NCBI RefSeq assembly: GCF_002895005.1 | Contig: NZ_POWF01000001.1 | Span: 1 to 64,000 of the forward strand | Source of the DNA: Hanstruepera neustonica | Lineage (GTDB): Bacteria; Bacteroidota; Bacteroidia; Flavobacteriales; Flavobacteriaceae | DNA: 64,000 nucleotides | Reading direction: 5' to 3' | Shown here: piece by piece, positions 63,529 through 64,000 of the stretch | Numbering within the stretch: the stretch's first letter is position 1 | Layout: the number at the start of each line of letters is the position of its first letter | Made by a program: the position numbers and the translations under genes | Notes under the pieces: model-generated | Database searches by the model: none | Seen by the model: only the letters and a program-made list of their open reading frames with translations | Told to the model about the DNA's origin: nothing

Positions 63529-63996
63529 TTATTTCCAGTTTTGTCCTTTTAGTTTTATAGCTGCTTTCAAAATGTCTTTTTGACTTATCTGTCCGACCAA
63601 CTTGCCATTTTCAACTATTGGGAAGCGTCTAATTTTAGAGTCTAAAAACTTTTTGGCGGCATCAAATACGTTCATATTACCATCTATGGTTTCTACATGT
63701 TTTATCATGCGTTTTTCAACCGTGTCTTGTTCCATAGGCATGTTGTAATATCGACTATCACTTATTTGTTTAAGACAGTCACCTTCAGATATAATACCAA
63801 CTAATTCGTTTTTGTCATTAACAACAGGACCTCCAGAGATTCTGTTATTAATTAGCGATTCAATAACCTCTTCCACAGATTGCTCTGGTTTAAATGTTAT
63901 TAAATTGCGAGTCATATAATCACTCACCTTAAATGGCGCATCCAACGTAGAATTTTGTTGCTGCTTTCTTGCACCTTGAAAACTTTTTATACCCAT
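63529..63996 (-). CDS. CBS-domain pair protein
   Basis: 155 residues consisting of two CBS domains (about 25-80 and 95-150; VSDYMTRNLITFKPEQSVEEVIE and the IRRFPIVENGKLVGQIS segments). Such stand-alone proteins bind adenine nucleotides and usually regulate a partner; none is evident here. The ATG at 63996 is 5 bases from the window end, so any upstream operon partner is outside. Confidence 0.88.
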   Translation of the reverse strand: MGIKSFQGARKQQQNSTLDAPFKVSDYMTRNLITFKPEQSVEEVIESLINNRISGGPVVNDKNELVGIISEGDCLKQISDSRYYNMPMEQDTVEKRMIKHVETIDGNMNVFDAAKKFLDSKIRRFPIVENGKLVGQISQKDILKAAIKLKGQNWK

Positions 63997-64000
63997 GACG

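Noticed and set aside
1-64000. CRISPR array, prophage, rRNA operon or replication origin
   Set aside because: No regularly spaced repeats, phage genes, rRNA sequence or dnaA-box cluster was seen in the window.

Overview
The window reads as the chromosome of a marine- or soil-type member of the Flavobacteriaceae (Bacteroidota). The evidence is low G+C, Bacteroidota-type promoters (TAnnTTTG -7 boxes), frequent TTG starts (ribF, mgtE, mfd and a small Cys-rich gene), four proteins ending in type IX secretion (T9SS) sorting domains, and several families typical of the group (DUF3109, DUF4286, DUF4199, L25/Ctc with an acidic tail, an OlsF-like fused acyltransferase). No rRNA, CRISPR array, prophage or intact transposase is visible. 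Species cannot be named from the sequence.

Layout. 0-5.5 kb: DUF3109 protein, a MarC/small membrane protein/FAD-protein operon, then a leftward block of S41 protease, dCMP deaminase-like protein and HupE/UreJ-like protein. 5.5-8.2 kb: tRNA-Leu(CAA), prs, rplY, pth. 8.2-13.1 kb: two divergent secreted T9SS metalloproteases (M36 and M43). 13.1-25.2 kb: rightward housekeeping genes (ribF, HTTM protein, serS, TPR protein, acetyltransferase, rsmA, mgtE, 2-hydroxyacid dehydrogenase, LuxR-type regulator, DUF4199, VOC and DUF1801 proteins). 25.2-28.8 kb: leftward operon of an acetyltransferase, aspartate kinase and an OlsF-like bifunctional acyltransferase. 28.9-42.6 kb: fbp, a TerB-like protein, mfd, a TlpA-like protein, YraN, a lipoprotein, an LD-carboxypeptidase, metG, tex, ferritin and an overlooked Cys-rich small protein. 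42.7-45.3 kb: ppc.

The most unusual part is 45.4-53.7 kb. The two halves of one short ssb gene lie on the minus strand about 8 kb apart. The N-terminal half (codons 1-54) is at 53559-53720 and the C-terminal half (codons 54-110, with its own terminator) is at 45394-45567. They join without a gap or overlap in the protein. Between them lies an accessory segment: a TetR-controlled TolC/HlyD/lipoprotein/ABC-ABC/permease-permease efflux operon (YbhFSR-like), a complete second ssb and an XRE-like HTH gene. This looks like an insertion into ssb that also carries an intact ssb copy. No integrase remains in it.

53.9-64 kb: spermidine synthase-like protein, a serine beta-lactamase-family hydrolase, a zinc-ribbon protein, a TPR sensor kinase with a LytTR response regulator, two T9SS surface proteins with near-identical sorting tails, an unknown secreted protein and a CBS-domain protein. 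Two related palindromic repeats (19.5 kb intergenic, 39.1 kb inside metG in frame) mark a dispersed repeat family.
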